Source: an uncultured Pelagibacteraceae bacterium (lineage in GTDB: Bacteria; Pseudomonadota; Alphaproteobacteria; Pelagibacterales; Pelagibacteraceae). From it: 64,000 nucleotides of DNA. Location: assembly GCA_902634305.1 (NCBI GenBank), contig CACPJJ010000002.1, positions 1 through 64,000 of the forward strand, written 5' to 3'. Position 1 is the stretch's first letter, and each line of letters opens with the position of its first letter. Position numbers and translations under genes: made by a program. This document shows, piece by piece, positions 54,698 through 64,000 of the stretch. The notes below the pieces were generated by a model. That model did not search any database. It was not told the DNA's origin and saw only the letters and a program-made list of their open reading frames with translations.

Positions 54698-56607
54698 TTA
54701 AACAATATCAATACTTAGATAAAGTTAATTTTCCTTCTGATATAAAAAATTTAAAACCATCGGAACTAAAAATTTTAGCTAAAGAAGTTAGGGAAGAGAT
54801 GATTCATGCAGTTTCAGTTACAGGAGGTCATCTCGGAGCAGGTTTAGGAGTTGTAGAATTAACAATAGCGCTACATTATGTGTTCGATACACCTAATGAT
54901 AAAATTATTTGGGATGTTGGACATCAGACTTATCCTCATAAAATACTAACTGGGAGAAAAGATAAAATAACAACTCTTAGACAAGGTGATGGCCTTTCAG
55001 GTTTTACAAAAAGGTCAGAAAGTGAATATGATCCATTCGGTGCAGCACATAGTTCAACATCAATCTCAGCTGCACTTGGTATCGCAACAGCAAATAAATT
55101 AGAAAAAAAATCTAATCAAGTTGTAGCGGTCATAGGTGATGGTGCGATAAGTGCAGGAATGGCATATGAGGCAATGAATAATGCTGGATCTTCCAAAACA
55201 AAAATGATTGTAATATTAAATGATAACGACATGTCTATTGCAAAACCTGTTGGAGCAATGAGTACATATCTTGCAAAAATTCTATCAGGAAAAATTTACT
55301 TTAATTTTAGAGAAACAATTAAACTAATAATTTCAGCTTTTTCAAAGAGGTTTAGTGACAAGGCAAAAAAGGCAGAAGATTTTTTGAGATCAGCAGTGAC
55401 AGGAGGTACCTTATTTAATTCATTAGGTTTTTACTATGTTGGTCCAATTGATGGTTATGATTTAGACAATTTAATTTCAGTTTTGCAAAACGCCAAAAAA
55501 TTAAATTATGAAGGTCCAATAATGATTCATATTAAAACTGAGAAGGGAAAAGGATATGAATTTGCAGAAAAATCCCATGATAAATATCATGGTGTTGCTA
55601 AATTTAATGTTAAAACTGGAATTCAAGAAAAAAGCAAATCCAACATACCATCTTATACGAAAGTTTTTGCCAAAACTTTGATTAAGCACGCTGAAAAGGA
55701 TAGCAAAATTATTGGAATAACGGCTGCAATGCCGTCTGGAACAGGAATGGATTTATTTTCTGAAAAGTTTCCAAATAGAATGTTTGATGTAGGAATTGCA
55801 GAACAACATGCGGTAACTTTTGCCGCTGGATTGGCAACAGAAGGTTATAAACCATACGCAGCAATATATTCAACTTTTTTACAAAGAGCTTATGATCAAG
55901 TTGTTCATGATGTAGCAATACAAAACTTACCTGTTAGATTTGCAATAGACAGAGCTGGACTTGTGGGAGCAGATGGACCAACACATGCAGGATCCTTTGA
56001 TATTACATACTTATCTACACTACCAAATTTTATTGTTATGGCAGCAAGCGACGAAGCTGAACTTGTTAGAATGATTAATACATCTGTTGATATAAATAAC
56101 AATCCTTCTGCTTTAAGATATCCTAGAGGCAACGGTGTAGGAGTTGAACTGCCAGATATTGATGAAAAAATTGTAGTAGGAAAAGGAAGATTAATCTTAG
56201 AAGGAAAAAAAGTTGCAATAATAAATTTTGGAGCAAGATTGAGTGAATGCTTGTTAGCTAATGAAATATTAAATAAAAAAGGTATTGGAATAACGTTAGT
56301 TGATGCAAGATTTGCTAAGCCACTTGATGAGAATTTAATTTGGGAAATATCGACAAATCATGAGGCATTAATTACAATTGAAGAAGGTTCGTTAGGGGGA
56401 TTTGGTTCACATGTTAGTCAATTTTTATCAGAAAAAAACTTATTAGATAATAATTTAAAATTTAGATCAATGATTCTACCAGATAAGTTTATAGATCATA
56501 ATAAACCAGAAATTATGTACAAAGAAGCTGGCCTCGATGCTGAAGCAATTGTTTCAAAAGTTTTTGATACTTTAAATTCAAAAATTATTGTGCAAAAACA
56601 AAACTAA
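54694..56607 (+). CDS. dxs: 1-deoxy-D-xylulose-5-phosphate synthase
   Basis: 637 residues with a GTG start. Thiamine-diphosphate motifs: [38 protein letters not shown], the Mg-binding NDND region, and in the Pyr domain [18 protein letters not shown]. It makes DXP from pyruvate and glyceraldehyde-3-phosphate, the first step of the MEP isoprenoid route and a precursor for thiamine and PLP. Its end is 3 bases from the convergent aroC stop. Confidence 0.96.
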   Translation: MIKQYQYLDKVNFPSDIKNLKPSELKILAKEVREEMIHAVSVTGGHLGAGLGVVELTIALHYVFDTPNDKIIWDVGHQTYPHKILTGRKDKITTLRQGDGLSGFTKRSESEYDPFGAAHSSTSISAALGIATANKLEKKSNQVVAVIGDGAISAGMAYEAMNNAGSSKTKMIVILNDNDMSIAKPVGAMSTYLAKILSGKIYFNFRETIKLIISAFSKRFSDKAKKAEDFLRSAVTGGTLFNSLGFYYVGPIDGYDLDNLISVLQNAKKLNYEGPIMIHIKTEKGKGYEFAEKSHDKYHGVAKFNVKTGIQEKSKSNIPSYTKVFAKTLIKHAEKDSKIIGITAAMPSGTGMDLFSEKFPNRMFDVGIAEQHAVTFAAGLATEGYKPYAAIYSTFLQRAYDQVVHDVAIQNLPVRFAIDRAGLVGADGPTHAGSFDITYLSTLPNFIVMAASDEAELVRMINTSVDINNNPSALRYPRGNGVGVELPDIDEKIVVGKGRLILEGKKVAIINFGARLSECLLANEILNKKGIGITLVDARFAKPLDENLIWEISTNHEALITIEEGSLGGFGSHVSQFLSEKNLLDNNLKFRSMILPDKFIDHNKPEIMYKEAGLDAEAIVSKVFDTLNSKIIVQKQN

Positions 56608-56610
56608 AAT

Positions 56611-57696
56611 TTATTTTCCACACTGAGCTTTGTTCATTAAATAATGATCTAATATAACACAATGTGCCATTGCTTCTCCAATTGGGACTGCTCTTATTCC
56701 TACACAAGGATCATGTCTTCCTTTAACAGATATAGAAGTGTTTTTACCAAATTTATCTATTGTTTTTCTTGAACTTAATATTGATGAGGTAGGTTTTACC
56801 GCAAAAGATACTTTAATTTCTTGTCCACTTGAAATTCCTCCAAGAATTCCTCCTGCATTATTAGATTTAAAAACAGGGTATTTTCCTTTTTGTACAATTT
56901 CATCAGAATTTTCTTCTCCAGTTAAAAATGCGGAATTCATTCCCGATCCAATATTAACTCCTTTTACAGCGTTAATACTCATCATTGCAGAAGCTAAATC
57001 CATATCTAATTTTGAATAAATAGGTGCTCCTAATCCTACAGGAACTCCTCTAACTCTTATCTCAATAGTTGCTCCACAAGAAGAACCAGATTTTCTAATA
57101 CCAAGTAAATATTTTTCCCATAGTTTTAAAATAGATTTGTCAGGACAAAAAAATGGATTTTTATTTATTAATTTGTCATTCCAATTATTTGTGTCACATC
57201 CAAGAATACCAAGTTGAGTAACTGCTCCAATTACTTTATATTTTTTTCCTAATTTGTTTTCTAAAACTTTTTTTGCTATTGCCCCCGCAGCGACTCTACT
57301 GGCAGTTTCTCTTGCTGACTGTCTTCCGCCTCCTCGGTAATCTCTTATTCCATATTTTTTAAAGTATGTATAATCAGCATGACCTGGTCTAAATTTATTT
57401 TTTATTGTTTCGTAATCTCTTGATCTCATATCTTTATTGTAAATTATCATTGAGATTGGAGTACCAGTTGTTTTTCCCTCAAACACTCCTGACAAAATAT
57501 TCACTTTATCATCCTCTTTTCTTTGAGTTGTAAATTTTGATTGACCCGGTTTTCTCTTATTAAGTTCAATTTGTATGTCTTTTTCAGTTATTTTTATATT
57601 TGGAGGAGAGCCATCTACCACACAACCTATAGCAGGTCCGTGAGATTCGCCCCAAGTAGTAAAACGAAATAACTTTCCAAAAGTATTAAATGACAT
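56611..57696 (-). CDS. aroC: Chorismate synthase
   Basis: 361 residues from the ATG ending at 57696 ([10 protein letters not shown]). The open frame extends 14 codons further, but the family always begins here. Motifs: [33 protein letters not shown]-type loop, [32 protein letters not shown] and [14 protein letters not shown]. It makes chorismate from EPSP with reduced FMN. The start region is 33 bases from the divergent pdxH ATG. Confidence 0.96.
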   Translation of the reverse strand: MSFNTFGKLFRFTTWGESHGPAIGCVVDGSPPNIKITEKDIQIELNKRKPGQSKFTTQRKEDDKVNILSGVFEGKTTGTPISMIIYNKDMRSRDYETIKNKFRPGHADYTYFKKYGIRDYRGGGRQSARETASRVAAGAIAKKVLENKLGKKYKVIGAVTQLGILGCDTNNWNDKLINKNPFFCPDKSILKLWEKYLLGIRKSGSSCGATIEIRVRGVPVGLGAPIYSKLDMDLASAMMSINAVKGVNIGSGMNSAFLTGEENSDEIVQKGKYPVFKSNNAGGILGGISSGQEIKVSFAVKPTSSILSSRKTIDKFGKNTSISVKGRHDPCVGIRAVPIGEAMAHCVILDHYLMNKAQCGK

Positions 57697-57729
57697 TAAA
57701 TATATTATATAAGTTATTTTGTTGAAATT

Positions 57730-58356
57730 ATGAATCAAAAAAACTCGCTAGGTATAGATTTATGCTTCAAGGATTTAGATAATCCAATAGATTTGTTTGA
57801 AGACTGGTTTAATGAAGCTAAAAAAACTGAAATTAACGATCCAAACGCCTTAGCTTTGGCAACAGTAGGAAAAAATGGGATACCTTCTGTAAGAATGGTT
57901 TTACTTAAAGACTTTAATGAAAAAGGATTTGTTTTTTATACAAATTTAAATAGTCGAAAAAGTAACGAAATAAAATCTAACCCAAATACAGCAATGTGTT
58001 TTCATTGGAAATCATTATTAAGACAGGTTAGAATTACTGGGAAATTGACAAATGTTTCTGATGCAGATGCTGACAATTATTACAATAGCAGATCATATGG
58101 AAGTAAAATAGGAGCATGGGCTTCAAATCAAAGTAGTATTTTAAAATCAAGAGATGAGTTACTAAATTCAATTGAAGAGTTTAAGAGAAAATATTCGAAT
58201 GAAAAAAATATACCAAGACCCAAATATTGGTCAGGATGGAATTTATATCCTACCGAAATTGAATTTTGGCTTGATGGCAAAGATAGGATACATGAAAGAT
58301 TACTTTACAGCAGAAAAGATAACAATATTTGGGAAAAAAATCTCCTAAGTCCTTAA
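57730..58356 (+). CDS. pdxH: Pyridoxamine/pyridoxine 5'-phosphate oxidase
   Basis: 208 residues, standard length. Motifs: [58 protein letters not shown], and the C-terminal [14 protein letters not shown] with [11 protein letters not shown]. It is an FMN enzyme that makes pyridoxal 5'-phosphate. Its 3' end overlaps the convergent polyprenyl synthase by four bases. Confidence 0.95.
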   Translation: MNQKNSLGIDLCFKDLDNPIDLFEDWFNEAKKTEINDPNALALATVGKNGIPSVRMVLLKDFNEKGFVFYTNLNSRKSNEIKSNPNTAMCFHWKSLLRQVRITGKLTNVSDADADNYYNSRSYGSKIGAWASNQSSILKSRDELLNSIEEFKRKYSNEKNIPRPKYWSGWNLYPTEIEFWLDGKDRIHERLLYSRKDNNIWEKNLLSP

Positions 58357-59366
58357 TAAGATCTTTCTAAACTAAATGAAGTAAGATTTTTTAGAATTTC
58401 TTTCTCCTTAGATTCATCAAAAATACTAAGAGAATTAGACGCAAGGTTAATAAAATATTCTGCTTTTGTGTAACAACCGGAAATAATATTATAATTTTTA
58501 ATCATTAATAAAACTTTTTTCAATTCTTCTTCATTTCTCTCATCTTTTTGAAATAGTTTTTTCAACTCGAACTTTTCATCTTTATTAGCTTTTTGATATA
58601 GAAGAATAATTGGTAGAGTAACTTTTCCTTCATAAAAATCGTTGCCTATTTTTTTTCCAAAGAATTTAAGTTCTGAATTGTAATCCAAAGTATCATCAGC
58701 TATTTGAAAAGTAAGTCCAAGGTTTTTTCCATAAAACTCTAGAGCTTCTTTAGTTTTACTTTCTTTATTTGCCAAAATAGGACCAACTTTTGTTGCTGCT
58801 GCAAAAAGCGAAGCAGTTTTTGCAGAAATTATTTTTAGATATGTTTCTTCGAGCATATCTATTTCACCTTTATGCTGTAGTTGTAATACTTCACCTTGTG
58901 AAATCTCAGCGGATGTAGAAGATAGAAGTTTTAATATTTCTAAGTTTCCATCTTCAACCATCATTTCAAAACATCTACTTAGCAAGTAGTCACCAACCAA
59001 AATTGATGATTGATTTCCCCAAATGCTATTTAATGTTTTTCTTCTTCTTCTAATTTCACTATTATCGATTACATCATCATGCATGAGTGTAGCTGCATGA
59101 ATTAATTCGACACAAGCTGCTAAATTTATATCTCTACCACCTTTGGAATATCCACAAATTTTAGCTGCTCCCAATGTTAGAAGTGCTCTAAGTCTTTTTC
59201 CGCCAGTTCTTAAGTGGTAGCTTGTCATCTCATCAACAAGACTTACTTTGCTAGATAATTTTAATTTAATTTTCTCTTCGACTAATACTAATTTTTCTTC
59301 AACTGAATTTTTAAGTTCTGAATATGAATTATTTATTCGATTTTTTAACTGAACAACTGTTCCCAT
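58353..59366 (-). CDS. ispB: Long-chain polyprenyl diphosphate synthase (octaprenyl/decaprenyl type)
   Basis: 337 residues. First aspartate-rich motif ATLMHDDVIDNSEIRRRR with the small residue pattern typical of long-chain enzymes; second IADDTLDYNS; GGKRLRALLTL at the substrate site. It makes the side chain of ubiquinone. Chain length (8-10 isoprenes) cannot be fixed from sequence. Divergent from the S49 peptidase gene across a 109-base gap. Confidence 0.93.
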   Translation of the reverse strand: MGTVVQLKNRINNSYSELKNSVEEKLVLVEEKIKLKLSSKVSLVDEMTSYHLRTGGKRLRALLTLGAAKICGYSKGGRDINLAACVELIHAATLMHDDVIDNSEIRRRRKTLNSIWGNQSSILVGDYLLSRCFEMMVEDGNLEILKLLSSTSAEISQGEVLQLQHKGEIDMLEETYLKIISAKTASLFAAATKVGPILANKESKTKEALEFYGKNLGLTFQIADDTLDYNSELKFFGKKIGNDFYEGKVTLPIILLYQKANKDEKFELKKLFQKDERNEEELKKVLLMIKNYNIISGCYTKAEYFINLASNSLSIFDESKEKEILKNLTSFSLERSY

Positions 59367-59408
59367 GCAGTTAAAGTAGTATAATTAGCGCAATATTATA
59401 CTTATCAA

Positions 59409-59436
59409 TTGACGCACCTAAAACTTCAACTATAAG
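59409..59436 (+). promoter_or_regulatory. Sigma-70-type promoter for the S49 peptidase-glyQS operon
   Basis: TTGACG (59409-59414) and TATAAG (59431-59436) are separated by 16 bases; each matches consensus at five of six. Transcription would begin near 59443, about 33 bases before the ATG at 59476. It lies in the 109-base divergent gap upstream of the polyprenyl synthase gene. Confidence 0.6.
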
Positions 59437-59475
59437 TACACTTTATATTAAATCAAAAATTTTATAAGCATAAGT

Positions 59476-60282
59476 ATGTTATCTTTTTTTAAAAAAAAAA
59501 AAATTATACCCCACATTAAACTAAGTGGAGTGATAGGTAATGTTGGAAAATTTAAACAAGGTATTGACTTTGCGGGACAAGAAGAAATAATTAAAAAAGC
59601 TTTCTCAATTAAAAAAGCACCTGCAGTTGCTATTTCTATTAATTCACCAGGAGGATCTCCAGTTCAATCACATCTAATCCATGACTTTATTAGATCGCAG
59701 GCAAAAAAAAATAAGAAAAAAGTTATAATTTTTGCTGAAGATGTTGCAGCATCAGGAGGATATTTAATTGCGTGTGCAGGCGATGAAATTTATGCAAATC
59801 AAAGTTCTATAGTAGGATCAATAGGCGTGATTTATTCATCTTTTGGTTTTAAAGATCTTATAAATAAAATAGGAGTTCAAAGAAGAGTTTATACGGCTGG
59901 TAAGAATAAAAGTACACTTGATCCTTTTATGGATGAAAAAAAAGAAGATATTGAAAGATTAAAAACGATTCAGCTTGATCTTCATAAAGATTTTATCGAA
60001 GTTGTAGAGAACAGTAGGTCAAAAAAATTAAAAAAAGATGTTGGAATAGAATTATTCTCAGGAGAATTTTGGTCAGGTAGAAAAGCAAAAGAACTAGGAT
60101 TAATAGATGGAATAGGGAATGCTGATCAAGTTTTGAGAGAAAAATTTGGTGAAAAAATAATCATTAAAAAATTTGAGAAAGCAAAAGGCTGGCTTGCTAG
60201 AAAATTATCTTCAGAAAATCATACAGAACAAGCAATTAGTATTTTAGAAGAAAGATCTATCTGGCAAAGGTATGGTTTCTAA
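59476..60282 (+). CDS. S49 family (SppA/SohB-like) peptidase
   Basis: 268 residues. Motifs: [36 protein letters not shown], and the nucleophile serine in [13 protein letters not shown]; a general-base lysine is expected in the following [10 protein letters not shown]. SppA-type proteases degrade signal peptides at the membrane. This copy has no evident N-terminal membrane helix, being shorter than E. coli SppA. It overlaps glyQ by 11 bases and probably shares its promoter with glyQS. Confidence 0.88.
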   Translation: MLSFFKKKKIIPHIKLSGVIGNVGKFKQGIDFAGQEEIIKKAFSIKKAPAVAISINSPGGSPVQSHLIHDFIRSQAKKNKKKVIIFAEDVAASGGYLIACAGDEIYANQSSIVGSIGVIYSSFGFKDLINKIGVQRRVYTAGKNKSTLDPFMDEKKEDIERLKTIQLDLHKDFIEVVENSRSKKLKKDVGIELFSGEFWSGRKAKELGLIDGIGNADQVLREKFGEKIIIKKFEKAKGWLARKLSSENHTEQAISILEERSIWQRYGF

Positions 60283-61153
60283 AAAAAAAATTAAAAAACT
60301 TAAACATCAATCATTTCAAGACACAATCTTGAATTTACAAAAATATTGGAGTAAACATGGATGTATAATTTTACAACCATATGATTTAGAGGTTGGTGCT
60401 GGGACATTTCACCCAGCTACAACACTTAGATCTTTAGGAAGTAAGCCATGGAGAACAGCTTACGTTCAACCTTCAAGAAGACCAACTGATGGAAGATATG
60501 GAGAAAATCCAAATAGACTTCAGCACTATTATCAATTTCAAGTTTTAATTAAACCCTCGCCAAAAAATATAAAAAAACTTTATTTAAATAGTCTTTCAGC
60601 AATTGGTATTAAGTATAAAGAGCACGATATAAGATTTGTTGAAGATGACTGGGAAAGCCCAACTTTAGGAGCCGCAGGACTTGGATGGGAAGTTTGGTGT
60701 GATGGTATGGAAGTAACTCAATTCACTTATTTTCAGCAAATGGCTGGTATTGAATGCAATCCTATTTCTGTTGAATTGACATATGGATTAGAAAGACTTT
60801 GCATGTTTACTCAAGAAAAAAAAAATGTTTTTGATTTAGAATGGAATAATGATGGAGTTTTATATCGAGATGTATTTCATCAGTCAGAAAAAGAATTTTC
60901 AAAATATAATTTTGAATTAGCTAATACAGATAATTTATTTAAAATATTTGATATGACTGAGAAAGAATCTAAATCATTGATAGAAAATAAACTATCTTTA
61001 CCAGCTTACGATCAATGTTTAAAAGCTAGTCATATTTTTAACATATTAGACGCAAGAGGAGTAATAAGTGTAGCGCAAAGAGCTGAGTATATATCAAGGA
61101 TTAGAGATCTTGTAAAAGATGTTGGTCAGATTTGGCTTGAAAGTCAAAAATAA
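60272..61153 (+). CDS. glyQ: Glycyl-tRNA synthetase alpha subunit
   Basis: 293 residues. The N-terminal [18 protein letters not shown] and [21 protein letters not shown], with [14 protein letters not shown] and [12 protein letters not shown], are diagnostic for the alpha subunit of the tetrameric (bacterial) enzyme, a class II synthetase. It carries the catalytic core, with the beta subunit encoded immediately downstream (2-base gap). Confidence 0.97.
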   Translation: MVSKKKIKKLKHQSFQDTILNLQKYWSKHGCIILQPYDLEVGAGTFHPATTLRSLGSKPWRTAYVQPSRRPTDGRYGENPNRLQHYYQFQVLIKPSPKNIKKLYLNSLSAIGIKYKEHDIRFVEDDWESPTLGAAGLGWEVWCDGMEVTQFTYFQQMAGIECNPISVELTYGLERLCMFTQEKKNVFDLEWNNDGVLYRDVFHQSEKEFSKYNFELANTDNLFKIFDMTEKESKSLIENKLSLPAYDQCLKASHIFNILDARGVISVAQRAEYISRIRDLVKDVGQIWLESQK

Positions 61154-61155
61154 AA

Positions 61156-63228
61156 ATGGCTGAATTTTTATTAGAATTATTTAGTGAAGAGATACCTGCT
61201 AATTTACAATCTTCTGCAAGAAGAAATCTGCTAACAAGTTTTAAAATATTTTTTGAAAAAGAAAATATAATTTTCAAAGAAGATGGAAAAGTTTTTTCTA
61301 CACCAAATAGATTAGTCTTGTGTTTTAAAAAAATTGAAAAAGAAATATATCAAAAATCAGAGGAAATAAGGGGCCCAAATGTTAAAGCACCCGATAAAGC
61401 AGTAGAGGGTTTTTTGAAATCTAATTTAATTCAAAAAAAAGATATATATAAAAAAAATACTGATAAAGGAGAGTTTTTTTTTTATAAAAAGCCATCAAGA
61501 AAGATAAAGTCCGAAGATGTTTTGAGGACTAATATTCCAAATATATTAGAAAATCTATCCTGGAAAAAATCAATGAAATGGGGAGATCATGATCTTTATT
61601 GGGGCAGACCTTTAAAATCAATTCTTGCAATCTTTGATAGCAAACCCTTAAAGTTTACATTTCATCATTTATCAAGTTCGAATTCAACTTATATCGACAA
61701 AGATTTTGAAGAAAAAACAAAAAACTTTAAAAATATTAATTCATATTTTTCTTATTTTAAAAAATTAAGTATAATTATTGATAATGATATAAGAAAAAAA
61801 TATATAAAAAAAAAATTATCAGATCTTTCAAATAAAAAAAACCTTGAAATTAATATTAATGAAAAATTGTTAAATGAAGTAACCGATATTGTTGAAAAAC
61901 CCAAGGTAATTTCATGCACATTTGATAAAAAATATTTAACAATACCAAAAGAAATTATCACAATAACAATGCAACATCATCAAAGATATTTTCCAACATT
62001 TGATAAAAAAGATAATGTAACAAATAATTTTTTTATTGTTGCAGATTCACTTGATCCTAAGAATTTTGTTAAAGTTGGAAATGAAAGAGTAATTGACGCA
62101 AGGTTAAGTGACGCAGAATTTTTTTGGAATAAAAATAAATCTCAAAATTTAGTAAAACAAATATCTAAACTAAAAAATATTAATTATTTTAAAGGTCTAG
62201 GAAATTATTTTGATAAAGTTCAAAGAATAAGAAAGTTAAGTAGTCTTATTTCAGATGAACTATTAATTAGTAAAGAAAAAATAGAAATTGCATCTTCCAT
62301 ATGTAAAGTAGACTTGCTGTCAGATCTTGTGGGAGAATTTCCAGAACTACAAGGTATATTAGGGGGTTATTTCGCAGAAGAACAAGGTTTTGAAAAAGAA
62401 GTTTGTGTTGCTGTTAGTGAGCACTATTTGCCAACGGGATTAGAAAGCAAGATACCAAAAAAACCTTATAGCATAGCATTATCGTTAAGTGACAAATTAG
62501 ATTCCCTCGTAGGTTTTTTTGGATTAGGATTAAAACCTTCCAGTTCTAAAGACCCATATGCATTAAGAAGATTAGCAATAGGTTTATTAAAAATGATATT
62601 AGAAAACAATAAAGAATTAAAGTTAAGAGATTTAATTAATTATAGTTGTCAATTGTATAAAGAACAAAATATTGATTTTAGCTCAATAAATATTCAAAAA
62701 GATATTTCAGAATTTTTTAAAGATAGATTCAAAAATTTTATGAAAGAAAAAGGAATTAGAAATGATATTATTGAAAGCGCAATGTTAAACTACAATATTG
62801 ATATTATTTTAAAAATTTATAAAAAAACTTTAACTTTAAATAAATTAATTTTAAAAGAAACTGGAAAAGATCTGATGTTTTCTTATAAAAGAGCATCAAA
62901 TATTATCTTTAATGAATTAAAAAATAACAAAATAGAACTGTCTGGTTCTGCAGATCCAGGCTTGTTTAAAAATGAGTTTGAAAAAACTCTTTATAAAAAA
63001 ATTCACGAAATAAGAAAAGATTTTACAAATATTGGGAAAGACGAAGATTATGAAGGCGTACTAAAAACTTTGTCATTAGCAAGAAAAGAAGTTAACGAGT
63101 TTTTTGACAATGTAATAGTAAACGATCAAGATGAAATAATTAAAAAAAATAGGCTAGAACTTTTACAAATGTTATGTAAAACATTCGATAATTATTTAAA
63201 TTTATCTAAGGTAGAGAGTATCCAGTGA
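61156..63228 (+). CDS. glyS: Glycyl-tRNA synthetase beta subunit
   Basis: 690 residues. It begins MAEFLLELFSEEIPANLQ, the family N-terminus, with RGPNVKAPDKAVEGFL, MQHHQRYFPTF, RLSDAEFFWNKN and KVDLLSDLVGEFPELQGILG. The beta subunit supplies tRNA binding. Its TGA overlaps the GTG of ppdK. Family length is about 690, so the gene appears intact. Confidence 0.97.
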   Translation: MAEFLLELFSEEIPANLQSSARRNLLTSFKIFFEKENIIFKEDGKVFSTPNRLVLCFKKIEKEIYQKSEEIRGPNVKAPDKAVEGFLKSNLIQKKDIYKKNTDKGEFFFYKKPSRKIKSEDVLRTNIPNILENLSWKKSMKWGDHDLYWGRPLKSILAIFDSKPLKFTFHHLSSSNSTYIDKDFEEKTKNFKNINSYFSYFKKLSIIIDNDIRKKYIKKKLSDLSNKKNLEININEKLLNEVTDIVEKPKVISCTFDKKYLTIPKEIITITMQHHQRYFPTFDKKDNVTNNFFIVADSLDPKNFVKVGNERVIDARLSDAEFFWNKNKSQNLVKQISKLKNINYFKGLGNYFDKVQRIRKLSSLISDELLISKEKIEIASSICKVDLLSDLVGEFPELQGILGGYFAEEQGFEKEVCVAVSEHYLPTGLESKIPKKPYSIALSLSDKLDSLVGFFGLGLKPSSSKDPYALRRLAIGLLKMILENNKELKLRDLINYSCQLYKEQNIDFSSINIQKDISEFFKDRFKNFMKEKGIRNDIIESAMLNYNIDIILKIYKKTLTLNKLILKETGKDLMFSYKRASNIIFNELKNNKIELSGSADPGLFKNEFEKTLYKKIHEIRKDFTNIGKDEDYEGVLKTLSLARKEVNEFFDNVIVNDQDEIIKKNRLELLQMLCKTFDNYLNLSKVESIQ

Positions 63229-64000
63229 AAAAATTAGTTTTTAATTTTAAATCAAAAGATACAAAAAAAATAAAAATTGCAGCAAATATTTTAGGAGGAA
63301 AAGGAGCAAACCTTGCTGAAATGGGGAGGTTAGGATACCCTGTTCCATCTGGATTTACTATTTCTACTGAAGTTTGTGATTTATTTTATAAAAATAAAAA
63401 TAAAATCAGCCCAAACATATTAAAGCAGATAAAAACTGAAATAAAAAATATTGAAAAAGATTCAGGTAAAAAATTTGGAGATTTAAAAAATCCTTTGTTA
63501 GTTTCGGTTAGATCGGGAGCTAGAGTTTCAATGCCTGGTATGATGGATACCATATTAAATTTAGGATTGAATGATAGAACTGTTCTAGCGCTTGCTAAAA
63601 AAACTTTAAATCCAAGATTTGCAAAAGATAGTTATAGAAGATTTATCCAAATGTACGCCAATGTTGTATTGGGAGTTGAAAGTTATAATTTTGAAGAGCT
63701 AATTGAAAATTATAAATTAACAAAAGGAGTTTTGTTAGATACTGATTTGGATGAAAATGATTGGGATGGTTTAATCATAGATTTTAAGAATATTGTTAAA
63801 GAAAAAACAAAAAAGGAATTTCCTCAAGATGTTAATGAACAGTTAATTGGCGCGATATATGCGGTATTTTTATCTTGGCAAAGCAACAGGGCAAAAGTTT
63901 ATAGAAAGCTTAATCAAATACCTTCAGATTGGGGAACAGCCGTTAATGTTCAGCTAATGGTATTTGGAAATATGGGTCAAGATTGTGCGACTGGAGTAGT
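63225..64000 (+). CDS. ppdK: Pyruvate phosphate dikinase, 5' part (cut by window end)
   Basis: The first 258 residues of a protein that runs past the window. The GTG start overlaps the glyS stop (GTGA). The nucleotide-binding N-terminal region has ILGGKGANLAEMGRLGYPVPSGFTI and VSVRSGARVSMPGMMDTILNLGLN, diagnostic for PPDK. The enzyme interconverts pyruvate + ATP + Pi with PEP + AMP + PPi, favouring gluconeogenic entry and generating or using PPi. Order glyS-ppdK is common in alphaproteobacteria. Confidence 0.95.
   Translation, partial: MKKLVFNFKSKDTKKIKIAANILGGKGANLAEMGRLGYPVPSGFTISTEVCDLFYKNKNKISPNILKQIKTEIKNIEKDSGKKFGDLKNPLLVSVRSGARVSMPGMMDTILNLGLNDRTVLALAKKTLNPRFAKDSYRRFIQMYANVVLGVESYNFEELIENYKLTKGVLLDTDLDENDWDGLIIDFKNIVKEKTKKEFPQDVNEQLIGAIYAVFLSWQSNRAKVYRKLNQIPSDWGTAVNVQLMVFGNMGQDCATGV

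Overview
The window looks like part of a SAR11 (Pelagibacterales, alphaproteobacterial) chromosome. It is extremely AT-rich and tightly packed, with genes that abut or overlap by a few bases. It carries alphaproteobacterial markers (three-gene pntAA/pntAB/pntB, TrcR, Cys-less L36, zapA-fau-ymdB, yebC-ruvC-tol-pal). The lineage is inferred from gene content and order; no search was run. No stretch above about 300 bases lacks a gene; the longest gap is about 180 bases (1097-1275).

Region A (1-20329) is an accessory cell-surface polysaccharide island. It holds glycosyltransferases of GT2 and GT4 type, sugar-nucleotide enzymes (UDP-glucuronate epimerase-like, GDP-mannose dehydratase, GDP-fucose synthase), a WecA/MraY-like initiating transferase, an O-antigen ligase/polymerase-like protein, an FkbM methyltransferase and two GT-C-like membrane proteins. 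Inside one long + strand operon (1276-14669) sits an unusual four-gene cassette: exported inorganic pyrophosphatase, DUF4956 membrane protein, membrane-anchored CotH-type kinase fused to a beta-helix, and a VTC (polyphosphate polymerase-type) domain protein. This is the most likely novel system here: a candidate phosphate-polymer or surface-phosphorylation module.

Region B (20358-24144) starts with an isolated 5S rRNA that has its own promoter, followed within 8 bases by rpmJ, then pntAA-pntAB-pntB and a transaldolase. The island ends right at this 5S gene; no 16S or 23S is in view.

Region C (24148-32404, - strand) contains tkt-gap-pgk-fba-thiE-efp-suhB (central carbon metabolism plus housekeeping), then rpmE-trcR and rpsU-tRNA-fMet. 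rpsU appears to begin at a non-canonical ATT codon behind a perfect Shine-Dalgarno sequence.

Region D (32458-48221, + strand) carries a coiled-coil gene, zapA, fau, ymdB, yebC, a divergent ruvC-like gene, tolQ-tolR-tolA-tolB-pal, cpoB, tilS, ftsH, folP, glmM, thiD and purA. A nine-codon leader ORF with a hairpin abuts the tolQ start, and the best intrinsic terminator in the window separates pal from cpoB.

Region E (48222-64000) is mixed-strand housekeeping: rpoH, rluD, tRNA-Arg, a beta-hydroxyacid dehydrogenase, an ABC-2 exporter, a Sua5/TsaC protein, xseB-ispA-dxs, aroC, pdxH, a long-chain polyprenyl diphosphate synthase, an S49 peptidase, glyQ-glyS and the 5' part of ppdK, cut by the window edge.
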